From positions 1 through 37,352 of the forward strand of contig JAAYIC010000004.1 in NCBI GenBank assembly GCA_012735195.1: a stretch of 37,352 bases of DNA, given 5' to 3'. The DNA comes from Bacillota bacterium. Lineage in GTDB: Bacteria > Bacillota > UBA4882 > UBA10575. The notes below the pieces were generated by a model, which saw only the letters and a program-made list of their open reading frames with translations, was not told where the DNA came from and did not search any database. Every line of letters begins with the position of its first letter. The stretch's first letter is position 1. The position numbers were made by a program, and so were the translations under genes. Shown here in pieces: positions 18,009 to 27,188 of the stretch.

Positions 18009-19106
18009 ATGTGGCCTGAACTGCTATATTTAGAGTTTCTCAATAACCGGCTCATCGATTATTTATTCGCCGTCACCCTCTTTCTTGCCGGTATCATTAT
18101 CATCCAATTGCTCAAAAGAATCTTTTTTGCCCGTGCCGGGCAGTGGGTAAAAAAAACCGCCTCCACCTATGATGATTTTCTCCTTAAGGCCCTGCGCAGG
18201 CGCTTAATCCCATTACTCTATTTCGCCGCCTTATACCTGGGCTTCACCGTCCTTTCCCTCGGCCCCCTCGGGGGGAAAATCCTGCGGACCACGGGCAGTA
18301 TCATCCTGGTCTTTTATAGTGTCAGCTTCCTCCTGGATGCCGCCGGCTACGGCCTGAAATCCCACTTTCTGAAGAAAGGGGACCAAACCAGAAAAAACAT
18401 CCTCAGCGTCTTCATTGTGGGGATCAAGGTGATCGCCTGGGGGATTGCCCTCCTTGTCCTCTTAGATAATTTCGGAGTAAAAGTCTCTGGACTACTGGCC
18501 GGTTTAGGTATTGGCGGTGTGGCGGTGGCCTTTGCCGCCCAGGCGGTGCTCGCCGACCTCTTCAGCTATTTTACGATCTTCTTTGACCGGCCCTTTGAGA
18601 TTGGCGATTTCATTGTGGTTGGCGAGTATAGGGGAACAGTGGAGTATATCGGGATGAAAACCACCCGCCTACGGAGCATTAGCGGGGAGCAGATCGTCTT
18701 TTCCAATAACGATCTGACCAACTCCCGGGTGCGGAATTACAAACATATGAAAGAAAGGCGGATTTCCTTCAGGATCGGCGTCACCTACGATACAGCCCCG
18801 GCACAGTTGAAGGAGATCCCGGAGCTCATCACCGGGATCATTAAAGGGATCGAAGGCACCCGTTTTGACCGGGCCCACTTTATTGAGTACGGGGACTACA
18901 GTCTCCTCTTTGAAGTCGTCTATTACGTTTTATCCGGAAATTACCGGCAATATGCAGATATCCAGCAACAAATCAACTTGACGATTAAGGAAGAATTCAC
19001 CCGGAGGGGGATAAAATTTGCCCTGCCCACCCGGACACTCCTGGTGGAAAAGGGAAATGCCGGAAACGGAAAAGCCCTTGACGCTTCCGGGATGGACGCA
19101 GGCTGA
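18009..19106 (+). CDS. Small-conductance mechanosensitive channel, MscS family
   Basis: Membrane channel that opens under turgor stress to let solutes out. The 365 residues show hydrophobic segments at about 16-36, 63-82, 93-113 and 133-155. The pore-lining helix VSGLLAGLGIGGVAVAFAAQAVLADLFSYF (glycine/alanine packed) and the MscS beta domain FDRPFEIGDFIVVGEYRGTVEYIGMKTTRLR...VFSNNDLTNSRVRNY follow. A cytoplasmic alpha/beta domain ends near 345. AAAGGAGG lies 7 bases before the ATG. Slightly longer than the E. coli type because of one extra N-terminal helix. Stands alone. Confidence 0.92.
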   Translation: MWPELLYLEFLNNRLIDYLFAVTLFLAGIIIIQLLKRIFFARAGQWVKKTASTYDDFLLKALRRRLIPLLYFAALYLGFTVLSLGPLGGKILRTTGSIILVFYSVSFLLDAAGYGLKSHFLKKGDQTRKNILSVFIVGIKVIAWGIALLVLLDNFGVKVSGLLAGLGIGGVAVAFAAQAVLADLFSYFTIFFDRPFEIGDFIVVGEYRGTVEYIGMKTTRLRSISGEQIVFSNNDLTNSRVRNYKHMKERRISFRIGVTYDTAPAQLKEIPELITGIIKGIEGTRFDRAHFIEYGDYSLLFEVVYYVLSGNYRQYADIQQQINLTIKEEFTRRGIKFALPTRTLLVEKGNAGNGKALDASGMDAG

Positions 19107-19210
19107 GAACCGGACGCAAATTGAGAACCTATTTTGACGCCATCCCCATCCTGTCGCTTTCTTGCCGCCCTCCTGCCGCCATTCTCCTTGAATTACCGCC
19201 AAATAAATCT

Positions 19211-19238
19211 GGCCCTGAGGATGCTTCTCCTCAGGGCC
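19211..19238. terminator. Strong hairpin terminator after ABC exporter / MscS genes
   Basis: A perfect 11-base stem, GGCCCTGAGGA/TCCTCAGGGCC, with a six-base loop. On the minus strand it is followed by AGATTTATTT, so it best serves the exporter operon, whose last gene ends at 19260. It may also stop MscS transcripts. Confidence 0.75.
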
Positions 19239-19259
19239 AAAGGCCGGCAGCGCGCGCGA

Positions 19260-21131
19260 TCAAGGAATTCCGCTCGCCAAAGGGGCCTCGCCCCGGAATT
19301 GACTGCTATACAGGTCATAATAGAACCCTTTTCTCTCCATTAACTCCCGGTGCTTGCCGCTCTCAATAATCTTGCCGTTGTTGACGACCAAAATATGATC
19401 GGCATTACGGATGGTACTTAAACGGTGGGCAATGACAAAACTGGTCCGCCCCTTCATCAAAGCCAGCATTGCCGTTTGGATCTGGAACTCCGTGCGCGTA
19501 TCCACATTGCTGGTGGCTTCATCCAGAATCAGTACCCGCGGGTCGGCCAGGATCGCCCGGGCGATGGCCAAAAGCTGCTTCTGCCCCTGGCTTAAGTCTT
19601 CCCCGTTCTCCGCCAGGACCGTCTCATACCCCTGCGGCAACCGGAGAATGAACTGTTCGGCATTGGCGATCCTGGCAGCCTCTTCCACCTCTTCATCAGA
19701 AGCATCCAGCCTTCCGTAACGGATATTCTCCCGCACCGTATCTGCGAACAAATAGGTATCCTGCAGGACAATGCCCAGGGCGGAACGGAGTTTCTCCCGT
19801 TTCAACCGGCGCAGTTCCCAGCCGTCCAGGAGGATCTCCCCCTGTTCGGGGTCATAAAAGCGGGCCAACAGATTGATAATGGTCGTCTTCCCGGCGCCGG
19901 TCGGTCCCACCAGGGCGATCACCTGCCCGGGTGAGGCGGACAAATTGATATCCTTCAAGACCGGGGCATCTTTTTTATAACCAAAGGAGACATTTTTAAA
20001 GACAATCCTGCCGTCGAACTTCTCCGGTTGCACCGGGGAAAGGCCTTCTTCGGATTCGGCCTCTTCATCCATTACCGCAAATACCCTTTCCGCTCCGGCA
20101 ATCGCCGACTGGATCAGGTTAATCTGGTTCGCCAGTTCGTTGAGGGGACGGGTGAAAAACCTGGTATAATTAATGAAACTAAGGATCACCCCTACAGAAA
20201 TGGAACCCTTGATGACAAGCACCCCGCCGACAGCGGCGATCAAAGCAAGACCGAGATTATTCAGGAGGTTCATCAAGGGCCCGATCAGCCCGGAGAAAAC
20301 CTGCGCCCGGATTCCTGCTTTTTTCAGTTCTTCATTATGCCGTTGGAAATCCTGGAGGCAGGCCGCTTCCCGGTTAAAGATCTTCACCACTCTCTGCCCG
20401 GAGATGGTCTCTTCAATAAAACCGTTCAAATCTCCCAAGCGCGCCTGTTGCCTGGAAAAAAACTCCCTGGTATAACCGGTGATTATCCGGGTGAAAACAA
20501 AGAGCAACGGAATAATAATCATGCTGGCCAGAGTCAGCACCGGGCTCAGGTAAACCATCATCACCACTGAACCCGCCAAAATTATTACACTGGAAAAGAC
20601 CGAAATGATACTGGTATTTAGCACATTGCTTACATTATCCACATCATTGGTGAGCCTGCTCATGATCTCCCCATGGGGCCGGTTGTCAAAAAAAGCCAAC
20701 GGCAGGACCTGTAACTGCGCAAAAAGGTCCTTCCGGAGGTTCCTGACGGTTTCCAGGGAAACCCCGACCATAAAGTAGTTTTGTAGAAAAACCGTAGATG
20801 AAGCCAGGAAGTACAGACCCAACATGAGCAGGGAGATGTAAAGGAGTCCTTGAAAGTCTTGGGGAAGGATATAGCGGTCAACCGCCCTCCCCATTAAAAA
20901 CGGGGTGGCCAGGCTAAGCACGGAACTGACGGCTACCAATATAAATACGACAAAGAGGATCCCCTTTTGTTCCCGCAAATAAGCCCATAAACGCAGTAAA
21001 GTCCCTTTGGTGTTTTCCGGCTTCCCGACCGGAGCAAAAAACCGCCCTCCACCGGGCCCGTGTCCCCCGGGTCTCCCCGGCCCGGGCAGCGGCCGGGAAA
21101 ATCCGGTTGATACCTGTCTTTCTTTAGACAT
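19260..21131 (-). CDS. ABC exporter half-transporter, subunit with canonical Walker B
   Basis: Second subunit of a probable heterodimeric multidrug-type exporter. The 623 residues have a Gly/Pro-rich N-terminal tail (about 13-30), six membrane helices (about 58-325) and a nucleotide-binding domain. Walker A is GPTGAGKT (409-416), the signature is LSQGQ (513-517, Gly replaced by Gln) and Walker B LILDE (534-538) keeps the catalytic Glu; the His switch is in IAHRLST. The start at 21131 overlaps the partner's stop by 8 bases; an upstream extension lies inside the partner gene. With the partner's normal LSGGQ this subunit builds the hydrolysing ATP site, as in BmrCD- or TmrAB-like exporters. Substrate unknown. 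Confidence 0.92.
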   Translation of the reverse strand: MSKERQVSTGFSRPLPGPGRPGGHGPGGGRFFAPVGKPENTKGTLLRLWAYLREQKGILFVVFILVAVSSVLSLATPFLMGRAVDRYILPQDFQGLLYISLLMLGLYFLASSTVFLQNYFMVGVSLETVRNLRKDLFAQLQVLPLAFFDNRPHGEIMSRLTNDVDNVSNVLNTSIISVFSSVIILAGSVVMMVYLSPVLTLASMIIIPLLFVFTRIITGYTREFFSRQQARLGDLNGFIEETISGQRVVKIFNREAACLQDFQRHNEELKKAGIRAQVFSGLIGPLMNLLNNLGLALIAAVGGVLVIKGSISVGVILSFINYTRFFTRPLNELANQINLIQSAIAGAERVFAVMDEEAESEEGLSPVQPEKFDGRIVFKNVSFGYKKDAPVLKDINLSASPGQVIALVGPTGAGKTTIINLLARFYDPEQGEILLDGWELRRLKREKLRSALGIVLQDTYLFADTVRENIRYGRLDASDEEVEEAARIANAEQFILRLPQGYETVLAENGEDLSQGQKQLLAIARAILADPRVLILDEATSNVDTRTEFQIQTAMLALMKGRTSFVIAHRLSTIRNADHILVVNNGKIIESGKHRELMERKGFYYDLYSSQFRGEAPLASGIP

Positions 21132-22857
21132 TGGCCACACCCTCCTCCCCCATCTGCGACCGGTAGATCTCTTGATAAAGAGGGTTCGTCCGCAGCAATT
21201 CCTCATGACTCCCGCAACCGGCGATCCGCCCTTTATCCAAGAGAACGATCTGATCCGCCCCCAGTACCGTAGTGATTCGTTGGGTGATAATAAAGCAAGT
21301 CGTCTCTTTAAGGAGTTTTTGCAGAGCGATGCGGAGCCGGTATTCGGTCTTCAGATCTAGCGCGCTGGTGCTGTCATCCAAAATTAAAATCTTCGGTTTT
21401 TTAACAATCGCCCGGGCAATGGCCAACCGCTGTTTTTGCCCGCCGGAGAGGTTCACTCCCCTTTGCCCCAGCATGCTGTCGTAACCTTGCGGGAGTTTCA
21501 TGATGAAATCATGGGCTTGCGCGGCTTTGGCCGCGGCAATCACCTCTTCCTCGGAAGCATCCGGCTTCCCCCACCGGATGTTTTCTTTAACTGACCCTGT
21601 AAACAGCAGCGGATTTTGCGGTACCATACTGATCCCATCCCGTAAAACGTGGAGTTTAATCCCTCTTATATCCCTCCCGTCCACGAGAATCCGGCCTTTT
21701 GTTACCTCATAAAGCCGGGGGATCAGGTTGACAAGGGTAGTTTTACCGGCTCCAGTCGTCCCAAGAATCGCTACGGTTTCGCCGTGTTTAACCGAGAGGT
21801 TGATCCCGTCAAGCACCGGCCGGCCTTTCTTTTGGTATTGGAAGGTGACATCGGCAAAGACCACATCTCCGGTTCTCACCGGTTCAACAGAAACCCCCGG
21901 CGCATCTGCGATCTCCACCCCGGCTTCGAGGACTTCATTGATCCGGTTGGCAGAGACCCGGGCCCGGGAGACCCCCATCAGCATAAATGTGACCATAGTA
22001 AAGCCAAACAAGATCCGGGAGAAATAATTGATCAAGGCAATAACCTCGCCGATCTGCAAACTCCCGCCGGCCACCTGTTTCCCTCCGAACCAAAGGACCG
22101 CCACCATGGAGCAGTTCATTATGGTCATGGTGACCGGATGCATCAAAATCATCAACCGGGCCGCCTTCTTGTTCACCCGGATCAGCTCGTCATTGGCTAC
22201 GGTAAACCTCTTCTTTTCCCGGTCTCCCCGGACAAACGCCTTAATCACGCGCACCCCGTTCAGGTTCTCCCTGATCACACCGTTAACCTTATCCAACTTC
22301 TCCTGGACAAGACGGAAGAGGGGCAGCCCTTTGCGGATAATAAAAATCACGCTAAAGAGGAGCAAAGGCAGGGCCACCGCGAGAATAAGGGCCATTTTTA
22401 TATTGATCAGCAAAATCATCAACAGGCTGCCGGCGGCAAGCAAGGGCGCCCGTACCAGCATACGCAGGGACATCATGACAATAATCTGGACCTGTGTCAC
22501 GTCATTGGTCAACCTTGTGATCAACGATTCGGTTTTAAACCTGTCAAGAGCGGCGAAGGAAAGCTGCTGGATTTTCTGGTACAACCGCGAGCGTAAATCC
22601 GCAGCAAAATTCATGGCCGTCACAGTAGAAGCAATACCGCAGCCCCACCCGCCCGTCAGGCCAATCAAGGCGATCCCGATCATCAACGCCCCGTACCGCA
22701 GGACAAAGGTTAAGTCGCCCCGCGCCACCCCGTCATCGACAATCCTCGCCATTATTACCGGTTGCAAAAGATCTCCGGCCACTTCAATCATCATCAAGAC
22801 CGGGGCGAGCAACGCTGTTTTCCAGTACGGTTTGATATATTTTAGCAGTTTAGACAA
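21124..22857 (-). CDS. ABC exporter half-transporter, subunit with degenerate Walker B
   Basis: First subunit of the heterodimeric exporter. The 577 residues have six membrane helices (about 15-300) and a nucleotide-binding domain. Walker A is GTTGAGKT (366-373) and the signature is a normal LSGGQ (470-474), but Walker B ends ILDD, with Asp instead of the catalytic Glu. Together with the partner's LSQGQ this gives one degenerate, non-hydrolysing ATP site, the usual asymmetry of such pairs. TTG 22857 (MSKLLKYIKPYWK) is preferred: AAAGGGG lies 8 bases upstream, and the GTG at 22866 overlaps that site. Order and overlap with the partner show one operon ending at the 19211-19238 hairpin. Confidence 0.9.
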   Translation of the reverse strand: MSKLLKYIKPYWKTALLAPVLMMIEVAGDLLQPVIMARIVDDGVARGDLTFVLRYGALMIGIALIGLTGGWGCGIASTVTAMNFAADLRSRLYQKIQQLSFAALDRFKTESLITRLTNDVTQVQIIVMMSLRMLVRAPLLAAGSLLMILLINIKMALILAVALPLLLFSVIFIIRKGLPLFRLVQEKLDKVNGVIRENLNGVRVIKAFVRGDREKKRFTVANDELIRVNKKAARLMILMHPVTMTIMNCSMVAVLWFGGKQVAGGSLQIGEVIALINYFSRILFGFTMVTFMLMGVSRARVSANRINEVLEAGVEIADAPGVSVEPVRTGDVVFADVTFQYQKKGRPVLDGINLSVKHGETVAILGTTGAGKTTLVNLIPRLYEVTKGRILVDGRDIRGIKLHVLRDGISMVPQNPLLFTGSVKENIRWGKPDASEEEVIAAAKAAQAHDFIMKLPQGYDSMLGQRGVNLSGGQKQRLAIARAIVKKPKILILDDSTSALDLKTEYRLRIALQKLLKETTCFIITQRITTVLGADQIVLLDKGRIAGCGSHEELLRTNPLYQEIYRSQMGEEGVANV

Positions 22858-23033
22858 GGAAAACACCCCTTTTATCCGGCGTCAACCGGCGGGATTCACG
22901 GTAATCCCTTGATTATGCCGTCTTGTACGGACAAGCGGGCGGAGGTTGGCCCGGCGGTCCTGACGGCCCTCCGTGAGCTGTAGGTCTTATCTTCACAAGC
23001 CGACGGATTGGCGGCTGACCCCTCCGGTGGGAT

Positions 23034-24044
23034 TTACTGCTCTTCCGGGCGCATATCCGGTTGCCGTGACCGCTCCGCAAAAACCGGTCCGATCCTGTCG
23101 ATCCGGTTGGTCCAAATCCCGCCGGTATAATGGACCGGCAATTGTTGCAGATCCTCCACCCGGTCAAAACCCTCCGACCACTTGCCGTCCCCCAAAACCA
23201 GAATAACCCTGGTGTCCACCGCCTCCATCCGCGACAGAAAGCGGTGTGGCCAGCCCCAAAGGTAACGGGCATATTTTAAGGGCAGGTGAAGCTGGGTACC
23301 CCGGATCGCCGGCGGGATATACCCTGTCCAGCCCAGAAGGGCATAGGAGAGCAAAGCCCTTTTCAGCGTGGCCATGGACATCACCCGGAGCTGCGGGAGC
23401 CTCTCCTTAAGGAGAGCCACGGGCCTATCTCCCCCGTAAACCGTTAACCGGGCCAGGCGCTCCTCAGGCAGCGCCTGCAGGAAATCGGCCATCAGTTCCC
23501 CTTCTTGCGGGTCATCGCTTTTGATATGGATAAGGAAGGACCGGCCGGGGAAATAATCAAGAACTTCCTGGAGAGAGGGCATACAGCCGACCCCTTTACC
23601 GCGGAAAGGGTAGGTCTTTCCCCCGTCGGCGGTATAGCCGTAACCGATATCCAATTTTTTCAGCTCCGCCAGCGTATGCTCTCTGGTCACCCCCTGCCCG
23701 TCGGTGCGGTAATCAAGGATCCAGTCATGAAAGACGGCAAACTGCCCGTCTTTAGTCGGATGCACATCAAACTCAACAATATCGGCGCCGGCCCGAAAAG
23801 CCGCCTCCATTGAAGGGATGGTATTCTCCAGGTACGGATGTTCCGGCTCATAAATAATCCGTGCGGTATTGGTCTCCCCTGTGATCCCTTCCATGGGGAA
23901 GGTCTGCCCCAGCCCCCGGTGGGCAAGGAGCAAGGGTTTTCCGTCCTTTCTCGGGACAAAAAAAGAGCTGTTATTCAGGTAGACAAAGAGCAAGAAGGCA
24001 AGAAAAAACCGGGTTGCTTTGGATTTGGCAATTCTCCGGATCAA
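23034..24044 (-). CDS. Membrane-anchored glycerophosphodiester phosphodiesterase
   Basis: Likely hydrolyses glycerophosphodiesters to glycerol 3-phosphate and an alcohol. The 336 residues start with a basic end and one hydrophobic anchor (ATRFFLAFLLFVYLNNSSFF, about 10-29). A GDPD domain follows: LLLAHRGLG (metal and catalytic His), ENTIPSMEAAFRAGADIVEFDVHPTKDGQFAVFHD (the ExD and second His) and later LIHIKSDD. The start is a TTG at 24044 with GGGGTGG about 8 bases upstream. An extended -10 promoter lies about 70 bases before it. The stretch 22.87-23.03 kb between it and the exporter genes holds no convincing gene or terminator. Confidence 0.9.
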   Translation of the reverse strand: MIRRIAKSKATRFFLAFLLFVYLNNSSFFVPRKDGKPLLLAHRGLGQTFPMEGITGETNTARIIYEPEHPYLENTIPSMEAAFRAGADIVEFDVHPTKDGQFAVFHDWILDYRTDGQGVTREHTLAELKKLDIGYGYTADGGKTYPFRGKGVGCMPSLQEVLDYFPGRSFLIHIKSDDPQEGELMADFLQALPEERLARLTVYGGDRPVALLKERLPQLRVMSMATLKRALLSYALLGWTGYIPPAIRGTQLHLPLKYARYLWGWPHRFLSRMEAVDTRVILVLGDGKWSEGFDRVEDLQQLPVHYTGGIWTNRIDRIGPVFAERSRQPDMRPEEQ

Positions 24045-24110
24045 GAGCTATTCCACCCCAGTCTGTACCCAGTCTAACTTGTCAGAGGCATGGATAAACC
24101 TGTTCTCAAT

Positions 24111-24119
24111 ATTATATCA
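24111..24119 (-). promoter_or_regulatory. Extended -10 promoter of the GDPD gene
   Basis: Minus-strand TGA-TATAAT: a consensus -10 (24111-24116) with the extended TGN. No good -35 was found 17 bases upstream, as is common for extended -10 promoters. Confidence 0.55.
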
Positions 24120-24371
24120 TACCATAGCCGCAGCTTGCACCCGGGGTACAAACCCAATTTTTCAATATTCACCTGGCGGATGTATTCCCTTCACCAATAG
24201 GTTTTCTGTCAATTCCCTCTTTTTTATTACTTCCCCATTTTCCGGCGTTACCTTCCGAGTGAAGATTGCTCGTATAGCCCCATCCCTTCATAAAAGAATC
24301 CGTCTCTGCAAATAAAGTCCCCTGGTAAAAAGCCTGGGGATTATGAAGGGTTATTGATTGGGGCCAAAACA

Positions 24372-24408
24372 GCACTTGCGCCTGGCCGCATAGGGCCGGC
24401 GCAAGTGC
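24372..24408 (-). terminator. Hairpin terminator after the symporter gene
   Basis: An 11-base perfect stem, GCACTTGCGCC/GGCGCAAGTGC, with a 15-base loop that can fold further through GGCC/GGCC. On the minus strand it is followed by TGTTTTGG. It lies 36 bases past the symporter stop. A second, imperfect hairpin near 24318-24338 (CCCCAGG/CCAGGGG, one mismatch) is followed by ACTTTATTT. Otherwise 24.12-24.37 kb holds nothing recognisable. Confidence 0.65.
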
Positions 24409-24443
24409 GAAGTGCGAAAGACTGGAAATAATAGATGCCTGTC

Positions 24444-26111
24444 CTAGGGTAATTGTCCTTCTTTTGCATATGATCTGCTCAGCTCGAACTCTTCCTGGAT
24501 CTCTGCTGACGGTTCTTTGGTTAACAGAGTAACAATGACAATCGCAAGACAGGAGGCGACAAAAGCCGGGAGCAGTTCGTAGATGGCCCAAGCGCCGCCC
24601 AACGGGTTAAGGACGAGCTTCCAAAAGAAGACCATGCCGCCCCCGGTCACCATCCCCGCGATCGCCCCGGCCCTGTTCAGCCTCTTCCAGAAGAGGGAGA
24701 AGATCATCAGCGGACCGAAGGTCGCCCCAAAACCGGCCCAGGCAAAAGAGACGATCCGGAAAATAATGCTGTTTTCATCCAAAGCGATGATCATCGCGAT
24801 TGCGGCAATGACCAGCAAGGTAATTCTGGTCACATATAAAACCGCCCGGTCGCTGGCGTCTTTTTTGAAAATACCATGATAGAGGCTTTTCGAGAAAGCC
24901 GAGGCGGCAATGAGCAGGTAAGAATCGGAGGAACTGATGGTGGCCGCCAGAATCCCTGACATCACAATGCCGGCAAGTAAGGGCGGGAAGAAATTACGCG
25001 ATAACAGAATAAAGATTCGCTCGGCAGAACTGGGGGTGAGGAAAGCCGTGGGGTAAAGGGCTCTTCCCATGAGTCCTATGCCTACGGCTGCCGCCAGGGA
25101 AATGGCACACCAGATTGTGGCGATTCTCCGCGATAGAGTAAGCTCATTGGGGTCCCGGATCGCCATAAACTTCAACAATATATGCGGCATGCCAAAATAA
25201 CCCAACCCCCAGGCAAGGGTGGAGACTACGGCTAAAGCGTCGAATTTGCTGGGAGTTCCGAATAAAGGCTGATTATCTGCTACAACCTGAACGCCGTCGG
25301 CCATTTCCGGTTGGGCGAGGCCGAAAAACTCCAGGAAGCCGGGGAAGTTTTTGATATTCTCAATAATGGCATCCACACCGCCGGCCAGCGAGGTTCCGGT
25401 AAGAAAAACAATTACCAGGGCAAAAATCATTACCACGCCCTGCATAAAATCGGAGGCGCTTTCCGCCAGAAAACCACCGATAAAAGTATAGAATAACACA
25501 AAAACAGCGCCAAGAACCATCATCAGTTGGTAATTGGCCCCAAATAACGAGGAAAAAAGCTTACCCACGGTAACAAGACAACTGGAAGCATAAACCGTGA
25601 AGAAGACCAAAATAAACAGAGCGGCGATGGCCATTACAACTTTTTTCTCTTCCTTAAACCTGTTACTGAAAAAGTCCGGAATCGTAATGGCGTTGCCGGC
25701 CACCACCGAATATGAACGAAGCCTTTTTGCCACAAACAACCAATTCAGGTAGGTTCCGATCAAAAGCCCGATGGCTGTCCAGATCGCTTCAGCCAGCCCA
25801 AAGAAATAGGCCACCCCGGGCAACCCCATTAAGAGCCAGCCGCTCATATCGGAGGCCTCCGCCCCCATGGCGGTAACCCAAGGACCGATTTTTCTCCCGC
25901 CAATCAAAAAATTGGCCGTGCTTTCCCCTGCCCGGCGGGCATAAAAAAACCCAATCCCAATAACGATTAACATGTAAATAACCATTGCCAGGACAACCTG
26001 GACATCTGCTACCCCAAAATTTTTCCCCCTTTTTCGATATAATGACAGATCGCGCCTAAACGCGCGAGCTCTTCTTGCCTCCAGCCCATTTGTCACCATG
26101 ACTCTAATCAT
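24444..26111 (-). CDS. Sodium:solute symporter, PutP-like (SSS family)
   Basis: Sodium-coupled uptake of a small organic solute, most like the proline carrier PutP. About 12-13 hydrophobic segments run from residue 38 to 535. Family marks include [32 protein letters not shown] (about 70-101), [26 protein letters not shown]-like stretch near 295-320 and [27 protein letters not shown]. The start is uncertain. The first ATG (26111) has only a weak, close AAAGGGCG and gives an unusual basic 36-residue head. The family-like beginning ([14 protein letters not shown]) has GTA, not a start codon, at the expected place. Substrate could be proline, glycine betaine-type or another acid. Confidence 0.88.
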   Translation of the reverse strand: [555 protein letters not shown]

Positions 26112-26285
26112 TCGCCCTTTTTCGGTATTTTCCTTTTTTGATTGCGGATCTTTAGCCTGTAGTCTTTTGCTTCCCTTTTCCGTATCCCTTATGCAAAGAG
26201 CGTACCATGGATTTTTTTGTTTTAATATTCATACCGGCGACCCGTTGGATTTTCAGTGTTGCCGGTGGCGCGCGCGCGAAACCGT

Positions 26286-26987
26286 TTACTCGATCATACT
26301 CTTTAGCGCTTCCAGATCCTTGATTTTGATTGTGGATTGATGAAAATCAATTATCCCTTCATCTCTCATTCTACACATCTCCCTGGAGAGAGAAGGCCGC
26401 GCCACATTCAAAAACTCCGCCATCTCGTTACGTTTCAGAGGTAGTATGAAAGTGGCCGACCCCTGTTTTTCATATTGTTCAAGGAGAAAGGCGCTGATCT
26501 TACCTCGCATACTCCTAATCGTCAAATATTCCACTTTTTTATTTAGCGCCAGGGCCTTGTCTGATACAATTCTCAGCATATTGGTGATTAACCGCCGGTG
26601 GCTGGGACATTGCCTTTGGCAATTACCGGTGATCTTATGCGGAGGCAAAAAAAACGCTTTGCAATCCCCTTGGGCAACGACGGAAGCCGGCCATTTTCCC
26701 GCCCTGGAGAAGGCCGCGGTTTCCCCGAAAATATCTCCTGCGCCTAAAACCGCCATAATCACTCTTTCTCCGGCGGCGTTCTCCTTAACAACCATTGCTT
26801 CCCCTTCGAGCAAGACGCCTAATCCATACAGATCGTCACCCTGAACCGATAAATACTCATCCTTTCTGTAGCTACGTACCGCCGGATTTAAGCATTCTAA
26901 CATCACCTTCAGTTCTTCACCGTTAACCCCGGCAAATAACCGACAGGCCGCCAATGGTCTCTCCCATTCGGTAAAGATTTTGATCAC
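26286..26987 (-). CDS. Crp/Fnr-family transcription regulator
   Basis: DNA-binding regulator of 233 residues. An N-terminal cyclic-nucleotide-like sensor domain (about 15-125, with GDIFGETAAFSRAGKWPASVVAQGD) is joined by a dimer helix to a winged helix-turn-helix (NEMAEFLNVARPSLSREMCRMRDEGII, about 192-218). Cysteines at 15, 32, 109, 123 and 127 (GNCQRQC) might bind a metal or a redox cofactor, but they do not match the Fnr spacing. The GTG start follows a weak GAGG. It is divergent from a metal P-type ATPase, and its promoter overlaps a long palindrome, so it probably controls itself and the ATPase. The signal (metal, oxygen, nitrogen oxide) cannot be told. Confidence 0.87.
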   Translation of the reverse strand: MIKIFTEWERPLAACRLFAGVNGEELKVMLECLNPAVRSYRKDEYLSVQGDDLYGLGVLLEGEAMVVKENAAGERVIMAVLGAGDIFGETAAFSRAGKWPASVVAQGDCKAFFLPPHKITGNCQRQCPSHRRLITNMLRIVSDKALALNKKVEYLTIRSMRGKISAFLLEQYEKQGSATFILPLKRNEMAEFLNVARPSLSREMCRMRDEGIIDFHQSTIKIKDLEALKSMIE

Positions 26988-27019
26988 CCTCGTCTCTTGG
27001 TAACCCCGGTTACCGCTTT

Positions 27020-27058
27020 ATTGTCATTATTCTATTACAATAAAGACAAATTGACAAT
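27020..27058. promoter_or_regulatory. Promoter of the Crp/Fnr gene inside an inverted repeat
   Basis: On the minus strand TTGTCA (27052-27057), 17-base spacer and TAGAAT (27029-27034) form a good sigma-A promoter for the regulator gene. ATTGTCA at 27020-27026 and TGACAAT at 27052-27058 are a perfect 7-base inverted repeat around it. Between the boxes, TTATT-N7-AATAA is a second, Crp/Fnr-operator-like symmetry. This is a likely autoregulatory operator. For the plus-strand ATPase gene a TATAAT occurs at 27130-27135 without a clear -35, which suits an activated promoter. Confidence 0.6.
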
Positions 27059-27188
27059 ATGGATCCTCACTGAAAAAGCATATACCGGTTGGGGCAGGGG
27101 TTCAGGAGATAATTACCCTGAAGGCGGTCTATAATATACTCGCCGGAAGAGACCAGGATATAGCGGTGAGAAGAAAGGAGGTAAGGAT

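Noticed and set aside
17699-18055. A 118-codon frame across the GH9-MscS intergenic region
   Set aside because: It overlaps both gene starts and encodes the CG tract as an Arg-Ala run; no ribosome site and no similarity seen.
22028-22912. A 294-codon plus-strand frame opposite the ABC exporter gene
   Set aside because: Antisense shadow of a gene with clear ABC motifs; no start signal and no recognisable domain.
24169-24591. A 140-codon minus-strand frame past the symporter stop
   Set aside because: It overlaps the symporter 3' end in another frame and crosses the hairpin terminator; no ribosome site or family likeness.
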